Origin: Neurospora tetraspora
Taxonomy: Eukaryota; Ascomycota; Sordariomycetes; Sordariales; Sordariaceae
Assembly (NCBI RefSeq): GCF_033439725.1
Contig: NW_026944389.1
Span: forward strand, 2,728,001 to 2,792,000
Length of the DNA: 64,000 nt
Direction of reading: 5' to 3'
Shown here piece after piece: positions 23,422-35,360 of this stretch. Every line of letters starts with the position of its first letter. Positions within the stretch are counted from its first letter, which is position 1. A model generated the notes under the pieces. That model ran no database searches and was not told the DNA's origin. It was given only the letters and a program-made list of their open reading frames with translations. A program made the position numbers and the translations under genes.

Positions 23422-26400
23422 CCTGCTGCGGCTTTGTTTCTCTCGTTTATAATGCGTTGTCATCAATGATCGTCGTGGCTTAAACACAACAGCGAAGCGC
23501 TCCTTAACATCCCATTCTTTCTCTCCCTTTTGTTTTGTTTAGTGTGTACTAGGTGGAAAACGGGCGCCAGGAGTTATTATTATTTGGAAATCTGGATTCA
23601 CAGCGGGGTTTTCTTAGGTAGAGGTAGTGTGCTTTTATGAGGTCACGGTGGAGGCATTTTGAAAACGCGGGTTTCTCTCACGCATTTCTCTTTGATGGAT
23701 GATGGAATGATGGATAGGTAATCAATCCTGAGACTGGGTTACACTGGCATGATGGACACCAATGACTACTATCTTTTTTCTACCTATTCTTATTCCGAGA
23801 GAGTATATCATCACCCACAGCATATCCGACCACACTAGGTAGAACCTGGCTGAACTTTAACAACTTTGAAGAACGAAGTACCACCACTGCCTACTTTGCG
23901 ATGCTTATCGAACAAATTATTTCTGATCCTACGACGCCTTCTCCTTCACATGTGAATATTGGGTGGTGGTGGCTTCTTGCGCCTGAACTGAACATTGAGG
24001 CCTAGATTGCAGTGCCTCCCTAGCGAGGATCATATCGTATCGGATTTATTCCCAATGAGTCAAGTTTGAAAAACATCCATACAATTCAATACTGGTTTGT
24101 TTGTTAGTTTGGTTCTTCGACCATAGGTTGAACAGGGGAGTTTTGGAGCTCTTATTGGCCTTTGAAGAGAGGAACTGTCCTCCGTTTGAAGTATTATGGG
24201 ATAATGACAAGGGTTTAAGACGCCACAGAAGCCTCTTATGTCTCTCTCCGACTCCTTCAAGACTGGACGATATCGGTCTACGGTAGTTAACCGATAGAAA
24301 GCCGAACGCTTTCCTATATCCAGCAAAGCGTTGGCTTTTTGTACCAAACTAACAAACAAACCAGGGCTGGATTGTATCCAATTGATAGGATGGGGATGGA
24401 CGGCAAGACTGACACGGGTGCGGGAGCGGGAGCGGGAGACGCCAGCTTTCAAAACAGTAGGTGTGTACAGTTCGGCTCGTTCTTGTCTTTTCATTCTGAG
24501 AGTTGGATGGAAGAATTGATGGATGATAGGTGATTTTCTTAACATGTCTGTGGTGGTGTGATTTCTTTTTGTCAGCTTTCATTACAGCTAACATCCGCCA
24601 AGCCTGAAAGCACTATACCGCAAAAGAAAGCGGCATGAATCAGATTGCATTTCACTTTTTGTGATCCTGTACTGGGGCACCACCGGGGATGCTGTTTGAT
24701 GTTTGAGCAGTAGAGTATGTACCTGTACCTATACAAGTCAGCTCTCCAAGAAAGAATCTCCCCGTCTTCCTTCCCGCCCATCGTCCTGAAACTCTCCCTT
24801 TTCTTTTTGTCTGTGTGTTTTGTTTCTCGCTAGATGAGCAAACCATCGGCAAAACCGAATACGTACTGTATGTAGGGCCAGTCCGTCCAGCTCTACCTAT
24901 CCTGATTATTCAGCTTTCTCTCAAGTTTCACTTCAGTCAATGCAAAATTCGCATTGACCCGGACCCTTTTGGGAACTTGTGGTGATGGTCCCCAAGTTTC
25001 AACAGATGCCTAGTTCTAGGCCCTAGGCGGGCGTATCCATGCTCAATGCTACCCCTTCGTTCCGAATTACCCAGAAAGGGAAAAAGGCGTGATCTGACAA
25101 GCTTTAGTGTTTTTCATGCGGCGGCCGACGCCAGAGGGGTCTGGACTCTGGCGTGCTTTGAGCTTGGTGGCCGTTGCTACAGCTCAGCTGAAACGAACCC
25201 CAGGACGGCCTGCTTGGCCTATTTGGGCTGGGGGGAATGGCGATGAGGGGAGGCCGACTTGACCGGATTAGTAATTGTGAGGGGTTCTCGTTTTTGGACC
25301 TGTTAACATTCAGTCCTTTGAGGGTTGTCTGGACTCTGGATCCAATGTTTCGTGGACGAAACGTGGGGGGTGGGATCATAAGGAGTGTTCAGTGTACAGA
25401 TTGCTGTCTACTTTGCAGTCCAAACTAGATGCCGAATGATGGCTTAATGGCTGCTCCATGCCACCTCACTGATCGTGGGGAGCTGAATGACAGCACTGCT
25501 GTCACCGGTGTGAATCCTGTTGCATTCGCGGTTCTTGGGAAGCGAGGCTCATAGGCAGAGGGGATCCTACGACGGAAGACGGGGAGATCAAAACCGAAAA
25601 GCGTGGTTGAATGGTTCGACAGCGGGACAGCCAGAAGATGGTCGGTCAATCTCTTTGACGAGGTTGCATTCAGGGTCCAAGACCATGTGTTGCTTGGGAT
25701 GCCTGGCCTGGTTTCGCTGTAACATGGATAGAATCTGTGCCTATCCGCAAAGGGAAGCGTGGAAGACGCCCGGGTTAGACCATCGCACCGATGGACGAAG
25801 TACAACAGGAGCACATGGCTCGTGGGCCAATTTATTGGCGATAATAGCTCGCTTCCTCGTGCAATGCGGTGTCTGGTGAATTGTTTCGGAGCGCCAGTTT
25901 AGAGAACCCAATGCGCAACCGTTGCAGGGTGAAATAGCCAGGAGAAAACCCGGTGAACAGAGATTGCCTCCCGTTGGTTTCCTACGGGCATTCATCACAT
26001 CGCACACACCGGAACGGTGAGATAAGGTAGGTTGGTTTGGGCCTCACTCGATCCCCGAGTCGACGAGCGGCGTTGTGCGTTCTTGAAAGACCGCGCGGGT
26101 GGATGCCGACATTGGAATGCAATGACGTTGGCGACTCCTGGCGATCGTTTCATGTAGTGTACCTAAACATGGTTGGAATGTGCAAGGTGCGGTGTCTCGT
26201 AGAAGTTTGGAAGAATGGAAGGTCAACAGAGCGACAGGGGCATTGCGGGAGGGGAGGAGTCAGCCACGGACCCACTTCCCCAACTGCAGATAATCTCCAC
26301 CCAAGCCCCATAACGCACCGACACCGTGGCAAGTGGAATGTGGCATCTTTGGGCCTTGGCGGCGTTATCATCGTTATCGCGCCGCGACGGGAGCTTCCCC

Positions 26401-26662
26401 TAGCTCCAACATCCAGAACCTTGACGGATGCCATCATCATCATCATCGCCAACCGGCGCAATCGCTTGCTTTGTTTACCTTTCCCACTTCCACTTCGATA
26501 GCAATTGAAATCGCACTGCTTTACTCCTACCACCCGATGCTTTTTGAGCCTTTGTCTTTTGCGGTCTAGCTGCCACCTTCCTCTCTTTTGTCCTGTCCTG
26601 CGCAGCAATTCCCTAGTCTCGTCGCTACATAGGGGGTGGGTGCCCTGTGTCGCGCGTGAGAG
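23422..26662. other. Intergenic region with MITE copy B
   Basis: No supported gene. It contains a MITE at 24082-24374. The last ~200 nt before 26663 are CT-rich, as expected for the ALG5 leader. Frames of 60-160 codons overlap on both strands without motifs. Confidence 0.5.
24082..24374. mobile_element. Tc1/mariner-type MITE, copy B (293 bp)
   Basis: Starts CAATTCAATACTGG after TA (24080-24081) and ends CCAGGGCTGGATTG before TA (24375-24376). The inverted repeats continue as GGTTTGTTTGTTAGTTTGGT on both sides, a subfamily variant of copy A. The internal motif CAGGGG...ATTGGCC is shared with copies A and C. No coding capacity. Confidence 0.85.
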
Positions 26663-28076
26663 ATGGCGCCCTCTTCCACCATCTCCAACATTGTCGGCGC
26701 GCCATTGCAGCTGGTCTGGTTTCTCTATGACGTCGCCGCCGAGACCTCGACTCCTACTCTATTTCTAATCTTCGTGTCGCTCGTTGGACTTGCTTTCGGA
26801 CTTGTATGAGCCCCTTCTCTTTCTTAGTTGCCCCTTTCACGCCGCTTATGCAAGACCTTGACTAACACTCGCATCTTGCTTCCACCTGGCATAGATATAC
26901 ATCGTCCTGCACATAGTCGCGCCCAAGCCTCGCCTACCGTACCCGTCCGAGAAGACCTACATCACCACCAACCCTGATGGCACCATCAGCAAGCCCCGAC
27001 CACTGCCCTGCTGGTATGACCGCTGGCACGCCGAGAGCCGTCTGAAGGAACAACCCTCTTCAACAGCCTCCTACCCTACCATCCCCGCCGGCTTCCCCGT
27101 CCCCGACTTCGGCACCGTCGAGCCCGCCGAGGTCGAGATTAGCGTCGTCATCCCCGCCTACAACGAAGCCGACCGACTCATCCCCACCCTCGAAGAAATG
27201 GTCGCCTACCTCGACGAGAACTTTGGCCGTCCCGTCACTTCTTCCACCTCCGGCATCAGCTCCCGTCCCACCTCCAAGGGCACCGGTACGCCCAAGCCGC
27301 ACCGCAACGTCTTCAAAGACGCCTCCGCCCACAAGCGCCAGCACCCGCCTTCGGGCTACGAGATCCTCCTAATCAACGACGGCAGCACCGACCGCACCGT
27401 CGACGTCGCCCTCGATTTCTCCCGCCAGCATAACCTGCACGACATCCTGCGCATCGTCACTCTAGAAAAAAACCGGGGCAAGGGAGGCGGCGTCACCCAC
27501 GGCCTCCGCCACGTGCGCGGCGAGTACGCCGTGTTCGCCGACGCGGACGGGGCCTCGCGCTTCGGCGACCTGGGCAAGCTGATTGAGGGGTGCGAGGACG
27601 TGGTCGACGGGTCCAACCGGGGGGTGGCCATCGGCAGCCGCGCGCACCTGGTCGGCAGCGAAGCCGTCGTGAAACGCTCAGCCATCCGCAACTTCTTGAT
27701 GCGCTCGTTTCACTTTGTGCTTATGATCCTCACGCCGCCGGCGACGAGCCGGATCAGGGACACGCAATGCGGGTTTAAATTGTTCTCCAGGGCGGCGCTG
27801 CCGCATATTGTGCCGTATATGCATACCGAGGGGTGGATTTTCGATATCGAGATGTTGATGCTGGCTGAGTCGGCGCCGGCGACGCCCGTGCTGGCGAGCG
27901 ATGGGAGTGTCATTGGCACGAGCTATGGGATCAAAGTTGCTGAGGTGCCGATTGGGTGGCATGAGGTGGACGGGAGCAAGATGAATCTGGTCAAGGATAG
28001 TGTCAAGATGGCGCTTGGGTTGGCGGTGTTGAGGGCTAGTTGGATGCTGGGAGTGTATAGGAGACGCCTGGCTTGA
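26663..28076 (+). CDS. alg5: Dolichyl-phosphate beta-glucosyltransferase
   Basis: Exons 26663-26803 and 26895-28076 (91-nt intron with branch CTAAC), 440 residues. Alg5 transfers glucose from UDP-glucose to dolichyl phosphate on the cytosolic ER face, making the donor used to finish the N-glycan precursor. An N-terminal membrane anchor lies at about 32-58 (LFLIFVSLVGLAFGLIYIVLH). The GT2 domain follows: SVVIPAYNEADR, EILLINDGSTDRT, LEKNRGKGGGVTHG, the DxD-type metal site FADADGA, then DTQCGFKLFSR and EGWIFDIEML. Yeast Alg5 is ~334 residues; the extra length here is mainly a Ser/Thr/Lys-rich insert at about 147-185 and a longer N-terminus. Codons are very GC-rich over most of exon 2. Confidence 0.95.
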
Positions 28077-29827
28077 TTTGGCAGTTTGAGACTGTTGCTT
28101 TGGCCACTTGAGCCGTGTTCTTTTTTCGCTTTTCCCTTGGATTTTATATGAATATCTTGCAGTTCTTCGGTTGTCAGATATCTCGGTTGCTTAATTATTC
28201 ACACCGATGCGTTGCGTTTCATGAGCCAGTGACCGTCCCTTTTGCATGTTCCTTTCTTCCTCTGTTCTTGTTCCTCCTATTCTTCAGTATTACCGAGTTA
28301 CCTCTAAGACTCCCCAACTCTTGGATGGACAAGACCCGATCGATCGTCGTGGTGGATCTCATATATTCAAGCAGTCACATTTCACCCTTTGACGGAGAGA
28401 ATGCGAGGATGCGATGGAGCTTCACAACGGTTTCAAAGCCCCCTATGGACCGTGAGACGATGGTTAGGCTTCGACTACTACTGGGCAGACCGAGTGCCCT
28501 TTCCTAATTGGGCGAATTACGAGAGAGACTTGTTTGAAGTTTGTCTTCGGAATTCGAAACGATGTTGGATGTGATTGGTCCGCTATGTTGCATTCAGCGG
28601 CTTCGAGTCTTCGACGTTCGATCTTTTTACGACTTCTAGTTATGGGCCCGGCTTTCGTCGTCGCCGATGTCAAGTCGAGATCTGACGATTCTTTCCGCTC
28701 TCTAACCGAGAAGGAAAGAATATGACGATAGTATCGCAAAATTCGGCGGGCGGCCTCCCCGACTCCTGCCCAAGCACTCCAAGTTTGAACTCTCGCTTCG
28801 GCAGACATCTTCCGGAGTTGGAACGCTACCTGTCTCCACTCGGAGCTGCCTAGGGCATTGGGCTGAGCTTGGCATGCTCTTTCCTCTTTCTCAACTCATC
28901 CGACGAACCACCAAAATCACCATCTTTGGCTTCGTTTACCTTTTCTTCGTCTCAGATCGCATGCTAATTCCCCCTTTCTAGGCGCGGCAGTGTTAGGAAG
29001 CAGCTGAACGCCTGCAGCTGCACCAGAGACTCGGCAAAACTGCAGATAAGTGTGACGTTGGGAAAGAGCACCCCACCCAGATTTTCCATTGTTGTAGTAT
29101 TTAGACCTGGCCTGGCTCGCCATTCCTCTTCTCTCCCCTCAAGCCGCCAATCAACCATTTTCCTTGACATTGCTCTCCATGTTTCATAAGGGTTTTTTTT
29201 TTCCAGCCTCCGGCGGACCAGCCGAGGTTCTTCGACTTACGATGCATGAAGATCACGCCGGAGCTCCATATGACGACGTTGACGGCTACGCTTGTTCAAA
29301 CACCACACTGCGGCCTGCACCGCCCATGGATATCGAACCCCCTCGATTCATCCCTGAGCCTCTCAGATAACCCCTATTTGCACGCAAGTGAGCGCGCCAA
29401 GTACCGCTTTTTTTCACTCGATGTGGTTTTACTCAACCAATCCTGCTGCTGGATCGCTCCCAAGAAACCTTGCGACCCGTATCAACTCACTAGAAGATTG
29501 GTCGAAGCCCTTGTCAGGCTTTGCTAGTCCGGATCTTAGCGCAGGTTGAGTAAAACCACATCGAGTGAAAAATAGCGGTAGAAGTATCTCTTTCAACGGT
29601 CTTGGCACCGAATACACACCAACCTTGGGCTGTTCAAAAGTTAGGTTGTACTAACCAGGGTGGGTGCCTGGGGATGGTGATCCCTTTTAGCCCCGGTTCA
29701 ACTTCGACAAATGCTACATATTCGGGTTTTGTGATCTCAAAGGATCCTCTTTCTTTCTTTTTTGTTATCTCGAGGCATCGGGACTCTCAGCCGTAGCTGA
29801 CTCCTCGATTTTATTTTCGCCGGGACA
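28077..29827. other. Intergenic region with a short MITE
   Basis: No gene is supported. It contains the 175-bp inverted-repeat element at 29404-29578. CT-rich DNA around 29740-29820 precedes the UPF0658 gene. Confidence 0.5.
29404..29578. mobile_element. 175-bp MITE with 35-bp inverted repeats
   Basis: Both ends start CCGCT(T/A)TTTTTCACTCG and match for about 35 nt, ending TTTTACTCAACC, with one difference. TA flanks both sides (29402-29403 and 29579-29580), which fits a Tc1/mariner-type MITE of a different family from copies A-C. It lies about 250 nt upstream of the UPF0658 start codon. Confidence 0.85.
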
Positions 29828-31071
29828 ATGTACGCCCCCGAAACGACATGGACACGCGCATTCCTAGCCGTCGCGGTCGTCCAAGCCCTGGTCGCATCGT
29901 CACTTGAAGCGTGAGTGAGATTTACCTCTACCCATCCCATGATATTTGATCCGAAACTCTTCCATTCCTTCCTCGACTAACATATTCCAGATACGTCCTA
30001 ATAGCCGTCGAGCGCTGCTTCGAGCCCGAGGTAATCCAAGTAGCCCGCGGCCACACGGTCCCCATGTTCTTCGCCCTCTTCATCTTCGGCTTTGTCTACC
30101 AGCTCTTCCTAGTGTACGACGCGCTGCGCTCGAGCAGCATGATTCAGATCGTCGGCTTGTGTCTGTACAACCTCTGTCTGCTCCTCTACGCCATCTTCCA
30201 GCCCTGGGAGATCAAGGACGCGCTTGAGTCGCTCGCGAGCAACAGAACGTGGGATGGCAAGCCGCTGCTAACGCCGGGGACGGATGCTTGGGGGGATAGT
30301 AAGCCGGCGTTAGTAGCGCTGGCGCTGGTGGTGGCGGTGGCGACGGCTATGTTCTATTCTGTAGCGTGGAAGCTGAGGTCGGAGTTTGCTTGGCTGGTTT
30401 ATAAGGCTATTAATGCGGATCTGTCTATGAAAAAGCGGGTTTTGATCTTACAGGTATGGCTCCCTTCCATGTTAGCTCGGTTCTGTTCACTTCTAATACA
30501 TAACGATGGCCCGCAACCAGTCTTATGTGGCCTTGCTCAAGTTCGATATGTTCTTCTTGCTAGGCTTTTTGGCCCAGAACATGATCTACGCTTCTGCCAA
30601 CATGGGCAAACCCGAATTTGGATTGTCTATCGGCGCAATTCTCCTCGTTCTCTTGGTGATCTGGCTTGCAGTTGTCTGTGCCCTGAGGGAGAACAAGGTC
30701 GGCACACTTGTTATCATCGTAAGTCACTGGATCCATGCCAATCACAAATCGACGTGTTGATATTCTTCCCCGTGTCTAACTCGAGCTTTCTCCAGGTTGC
30801 CCATTTCGCGGCCGCTGGTTTTCTCTGCTACAAGCTTACGAACATCCCTCGAGCGCTCTTCATGTTCAGAGCCTTCGCCGCTATCACACTGGTCATGACG
30901 CTTTGCACCATCGGAATGGCGGTGCTCTGTCTAGTCAATTTTGGTAAAGGAGTGAAGACGTTTACTGAGTCTCAGCAGAGACAATCCTCGCACAATCTGC
31001 AAGAGACGGACTACGCATCGCCATCATACTTGTACGGTTATACACCGCGTAGGTCACCGCTTGATGATTAG
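29828..31071 (+). CDS. UPF0658 family Golgi apparatus membrane protein
   Basis: Exons 29828-29910, 29991-30453, 30521-30718 and 30796-31071 (introns 80, 67 and 77 nt, all GT-AG), 339 residues. The protein is a multispanning membrane protein with about seven hydrophobic segments: residues ~8-30, VPMFFALFIFGFVYQLFLVYDALR, IVGLCLYNLCLLLYAIFQPWE, a segment near 115-135, then AINADLSMKKR, YVALLKFDMFFLLGFLAQ, GAILLVLLVIWLAVVCALREN and a last pair before the polar tail. The pattern ERCFEPEVIQVARGHTVPM and the KFD...FF core match the fungal UPF0658 family, located to the Golgi in fission yeast; biochemical function is unknown. Frames fall in phase at every junction. Reading through intron 2 without a stop is possible and would change the middle of the protein, but it breaks the membrane segment. 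Confidence 0.88.
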
Positions 31072-32336
31072 ACAAGTAGAGCAACTCTATCTATTGTTGT
31101 GTTCTACTTGATGAAATAGAATGAGAACTTCCCTTTAACATTGGGCAGATGATGGAGATCTTGCAAAGTGTATTTAATGATCAAAAAAAAAAAACTCACC
31201 GGATTCAACTACCGAAATTCCAAAACACAGCTAGAAAAAAAGACAAAAAAGACATACAGCACCTGGGATTCGCTGGTCGTCACCGACCCAACAACTAGGT
31301 AGGCGATCGGTAAGATTGTTTGTGTCGGAGGTGGAAGGATATGAACAGAATCTTTTGATTACGTGGTCCAGGTGATGTATTTTTTTTTATTTTTTTTTTA
31401 TCTCTTGTCTCTTATAACCTTTTTGTCCCCTATTACTCCTTCCTCCGTTTCTTTCTTTCCTTTCTTGCAATTCGTTTTCCCACACTCTCTATCCGTTGGG
31501 GGGTGAAAAAAAAACCACCGAAGCGGGAAACCCTGAGTTGCAACAAGTCTTGTCTAGGAGACAATGCGTATAAAGAAAACAGTAATTGTTTTCTAGACAT
31601 GGATTGTCTCCCAGGCCCCTGGAAGGCAAAAGTATAGGGTAATCTTCTAGGCTCTAGCAGGCCTAAAACTACCTAGAGGTATTAGGCCAAGAGGTTGAAC
31701 GCCGGCGTTCCCGTCAATATCGGAATTGACATCGAAATTTCTTGTCAAAAATGAAAGTCACAGATTGGAATCCAACGAACATCACGAGCACGAATGAAAT
31801 TGAAGAACTACTTCAAGAACCACTTGGCCACTAAGCCGGTTGGTTGTTTCTGCAAGAATGGCTGGTTCTTTCCGTTGATAAAGGGGATGTTGGAGGTTAA
31901 GGGGGAAGGTAGGACTTTGAGACTTTGAAAAATTTCGAATTTCGGACCCAACCCAAGGACACTACCTTACAGCGCTTGCCCCCTATAAAAAACATGGCTT
32001 GTCCCTATTGTCCAACCCATGTGCAGAAACGCATTTTCCCACTACGGCACATTTCAAGCATCGCCATCCTCACAATCCATCTTATTTCACTTGTCAGTTT
32101 CACTCTGGCTCCATACGATATATCTTCTTGGTATTGATACAGGAAACCTCTGGTTTCCTCCAGATCCTTATTTATCATCATCATCATTACTTAGAATACA
32201 ACAGACACAACAGGCTCTACGTCCCATGGCGCCCAGTATCCAGTATTCGTCCTTTTCCCTCATCAGGGTGTATCATGATATTGTGGTGTTCTTTTCCTTC
32301 CCAATAATCCCGCTTCAAATGACTGCTCTTGTGCTC
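31072..32336. other. Convergent intergenic region
   Basis: Shared 3' flank of the UPF0658 gene and the sugar transporter. It holds A-rich and T-rich runs (31183-31194, 31380-31400), a CT-rich stretch near 31430-31490 and a hairpin at 31557-31611. No gene is seen. Confidence 0.6.
31557..31611. repeat. Nested imperfect hairpin
   Basis: GGAGACAAT (31557-31565) pairs with ATTGTCTCC (31603-31611), and inside it GAAAACA pairs with TGTTTTC around a 5-nt loop. It lies in the 3' flank of two convergent genes. Confidence 0.6.
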
Positions 32337-34123
32337 TTAAACACGTTCGCGATGAACAGAATCCTCTTTTCCGTGCGGATCGCTTCCGCTCTTTGTCGCA
32401 GAGCCATCTGAATGGTCCATGTCGGCTAGAATGTCACCATGCTCCCGATAAGCACGTTCCATGGCCGAGTAGAATGGGCTGTCCGTTGAGAAGAGGACAT
32501 CGATCGATTCCAATGATCGGTTCGCCGTCTCCGGGTAAACTGGTGAGTGAATGAGTTAGCGCGACTATGTCTAGAGTCATCGAGCGATATAGGGGCGGTG
32601 GCAGGATAGGATTTGAACATACAAAGGTACACAATGGGAATCCAAAGAAGGTTAAGTCCCGCAAAGAGGAAGTAGGTCCTGTTCTCGAGATGTCTGAACA
32701 TGATGGGGTTGACCAGCACGGTCCAACCAACACCAATAGCCCACCCCGTGATACCGAAACCGTTGCCCTGGGCTCGCATATCCGAGGACCAGATCTCGGT
32801 AGGGATCAGGAACGCAACAGTACCCCAGGTTGCGGCGTAGCAGAGGTTGAAGAGGAACAGCATGGTGACGGCAGCAGGAGCAAATGAAGAAGCGCGCTCC
32901 GGATGGGCTCTCGCGCCTTCGTAGACACAGGCGGCAACGAGGTTGACGACGAACAAGCAGGCAGATCCGCCCATGAGGCACTTGCGGCGACCAAGTCGGT
33001 CCACGATCTGTGCGCTGATGATGGTTCCAACAATGCCGACGGTGCTGAGGCCACCAGTCAGGCCGTTCTGTGTGAGACGGTCGTAACCCGCGGCCGAGAG
33101 TAGGACAGGGGCATAAGCCGTCACGGCTGTGATGCCGGTCCAGGAACCCATGATCTGCAAGAGCAGACACAACCACGCCCTGCGGCCAAGATGGTGACCG
33201 GGCTTTCCGCCGACGCCTCGCCCAGCTAGGATCTGGGCGAATTGAATAGGGGAGCTCTTCTGGCTTTGCTTCGCAACAGCGGCAATCTCCTGGAATTCGA
33301 GCTCAATAGAATTAGGATCGTCGCTTCCTCGAACATGTTCCAGGACCTCTCGTGCGTCGTCGAGCCGGCCAACAGACGCTAGGTACCGAGGGCTGTCGGG
33401 TAGAAGTTTGATTCCAAGGACCAGGAGGATGGCGGGAAAGCACTGGAAGCCAAGCAGGAAGCGCCATTGAACGTCGGAGTTTCCGTTGTCGAGGAAGGAC
33501 ATGCCAAAGTAGATCCAGTACGCGACCGCGATGCCGAGATAGTTGGCGATGAAGACGTAGCCGAGAAAGCCGCCTCTGTGTGATGCTGTCGAGGTCTCGG
33601 AGACGAGAACGGGTGTGATGCCGGTGAGGGCGCCGGTGCCGAGACCGGTCACGACACGGGCCACGATCATGAAGTCGCTCGACTGAGTTGCCGCCTGCAG
33701 AGCGCCGCCGATGAGAGAGAGGACGGCTCCGATGAAGAGACTAAGGTGATTCCATCAACAAGCATTAGCTATCAGATCATTACTTCTTCAAGACCAGGCA
33801 GTGAGTGGCTTCTAAGATGTAGTAGGTAGGAGCACATACCCGTTAATGCGTCCAATCCTGTCCGCAAGCCATCCTCCGGCAAAGCAACCGAAGATACATC
33901 CGACGTAGTAGACTGATACAATACCACCCTGGTGAACTTCGTCCGTCACCGTGCCATCGGGCAAGCCGATACCAACCTCGGTGACATAGCGTGGAGAGGC
34001 ATTAACACCTCCCATCACACCTTGATCATATCCTTCGAAGAAGATACTGATGAGGGAGAAGGTCTGGATGGCGAGATTGAGTTGTGTAGGCGACAGCCTC
34101 TTCCAGAGAGTGGTGTACCCCAT
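32337..34123 (-). CDS. MFS sugar transporter
   Basis: Exons 34123-33840, 33740-32623 and 32539-32337 (introns 99 and 83 nt), 534 residues. The protein is a plasma-membrane-type hexose/polyol symporter of the PF00083 family with twelve expected spans. Visible motifs are IFFEGYDQGVMGGVN in TM1, DRIGRINGLFIGA after TM2, RVVTGLGTGALTG, PDSPRYL (~210), DRLGRRK (~342), PTEIWSSDMRAQG (~415) and YPETANRSLESID (~475) just after the last intron. The C-terminal tail is hydrophilic. The ATG at 34123 (MGYTTLWKRL) is the only in-frame ATG upstream of TM1. It is divergent from the anhydrosugar kinase gene (1237 nt between start codons), which suggests import of that kinase's substrate; this is inference. 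Confidence 0.92.
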
Positions 34124-34492
34124 GATGATGATGGGGGTGGAACGATATTGAAAACGTGGATGGATGGAGAAATGTTTGAAAGGGACATAGCGCTCCTTAT
34201 GTATGAGACTCGCAAGCAATCGCTTGCTTACGATATGCTGCTATTCACGCGGTCGAGTGTCAACACCAAAACCTCTGCCGGCATATAACTTGTTAGCGTG
34301 GCACCGCCACCGTACAATAATGAGGGGGTTGGAGGTGAGCAAGGCACCCATCTTCTGTGAGGAAAATAAAACTATCGCCACTTCGCCATTCGCCGCGCTA
34401 ACATTTTGAATGCCGACAGAGCTGAAGACCAAGGAACCCGGCAGTTTGGAAGGACCAAGGCTAGATCCTGCACATCCTGTTTAACTACCCCC

Positions 34493-34726
34493 TTCATGAC
34501 AAAATTATGGTGACCGCGCATAGGTTACCCCGGACTTTGATGATCCAGAACTCGGCCATTAATTCACCAAAAAACATGGGTTTTACTGCAACTTCATGAG
34601 CAGTCAATGCTCCTTCGAGCTTCATACACTCTCTTAAGACTTGGGATATGTGGTCGTGAAGAGAATGCGTCCAGTCTTCATCAGGGTGAAAACCCGATGT
34701 AGCGGTAACCATAATTTTGTCATGAA
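34493..34726. mobile_element. 234-bp inverted-repeat (MITE-like) element
   Basis: The ends TTCATGACAAAATTATGG and CCATAATTTTGTCATGAA are perfect inverted copies, extended to about 25 nt with one mismatch (GGTGACCGC versus GGTAACCGC). I cannot define a clear target duplication, so the family is open. It has no coding capacity and sits inside the divergent promoter. Confidence 0.75.
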
Positions 34727-34943
34727 CGAGAGACTCCGTACCTTAAGCGAGTGTGCATTGTCCCTGTTCCCCACGGGGATCAACGTCTCACGCTTCCCCG
34801 GCGGAGTCCCCGCATTCCAAGGATTTTCCGGCCATCCCCAGAAACTGGGGAGAATCCATCATGTGGAGGTGTGGGTGAAGAGTGTCTGGTGACTAGGTGA
34901 TCCTGTCTACTTGAGTCGTGAAAGGGTTGCCAAGTCCGTATAA

Positions 34944-35017
34944 CCGCTTAGCCGTCAGAGCGTGTAACCGCTTTACCGTGGCCCAGCAGTGCTCTTCACC
35001 GCTTAACCGCTTGACCG
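34944..35017 (+). promoter_or_regulatory. Cluster of CCG-N5-CCG direct repeats (candidate regulator sites)
   Basis: Four direct repeats with an identical 5-nt spacing and near-identical spacers: CCG-CTTAG-CCG (34944-34954), CCG-CTTTA-CCG (34968-34978) and the overlapping CCG-CTTAA-CCG-CTTGA-CCG (34999-35017). Zn(II)2Cys6 factors read CCG/CGG triplets at fixed spacing, and such a regulator gene lies 1.8-3.5 kb away. The cluster is 344-417 nt upstream of the kinase ATG. Function is inferred. Confidence 0.45.
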
Positions 35018-35360
35018 TCCACCATGGTTAGCGCCGTGTGTGATGTCGATGGGCCGAAAACCAAGGATCTTGGCGAACCTTGTCCCGAATGGGGCCCCGG
35101 CTCGCGCAAGAAATATGGCATGTAAGCGGCCGGTTAAAAGGAAGGCTGAGATGGCCAGATGCCCTGGCTGTCCGGTTACGCGGCCTAGCGATTCGTGCCT
35201 GACGGCGTTCCAGATCGTGAATTGGGGCTCTTACTCGCCTCTTAACCGCCTCCCGGGAGAATTGAAATAGAAGTCGCTGCGCTTCGGACGACTTCGTGAA
35301 CTGCAGATCTCCAAGACATTATTTCCTTTTTTCCATTGGTTAGAGGTAAACAACACAGCA

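Larger units (their letters stand above)
34124..35360. promoter_or_regulatory. Divergent promoter between sugar transporter and kinase
   Basis: A 1237-nt region between two divergent start codons. It contains the 234-bp inverted-repeat element (34493-34726) and, on the kinase side, four CCG-N5-CCG direct repeats (34944-35017). No gene is seen. Confidence 0.55.
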
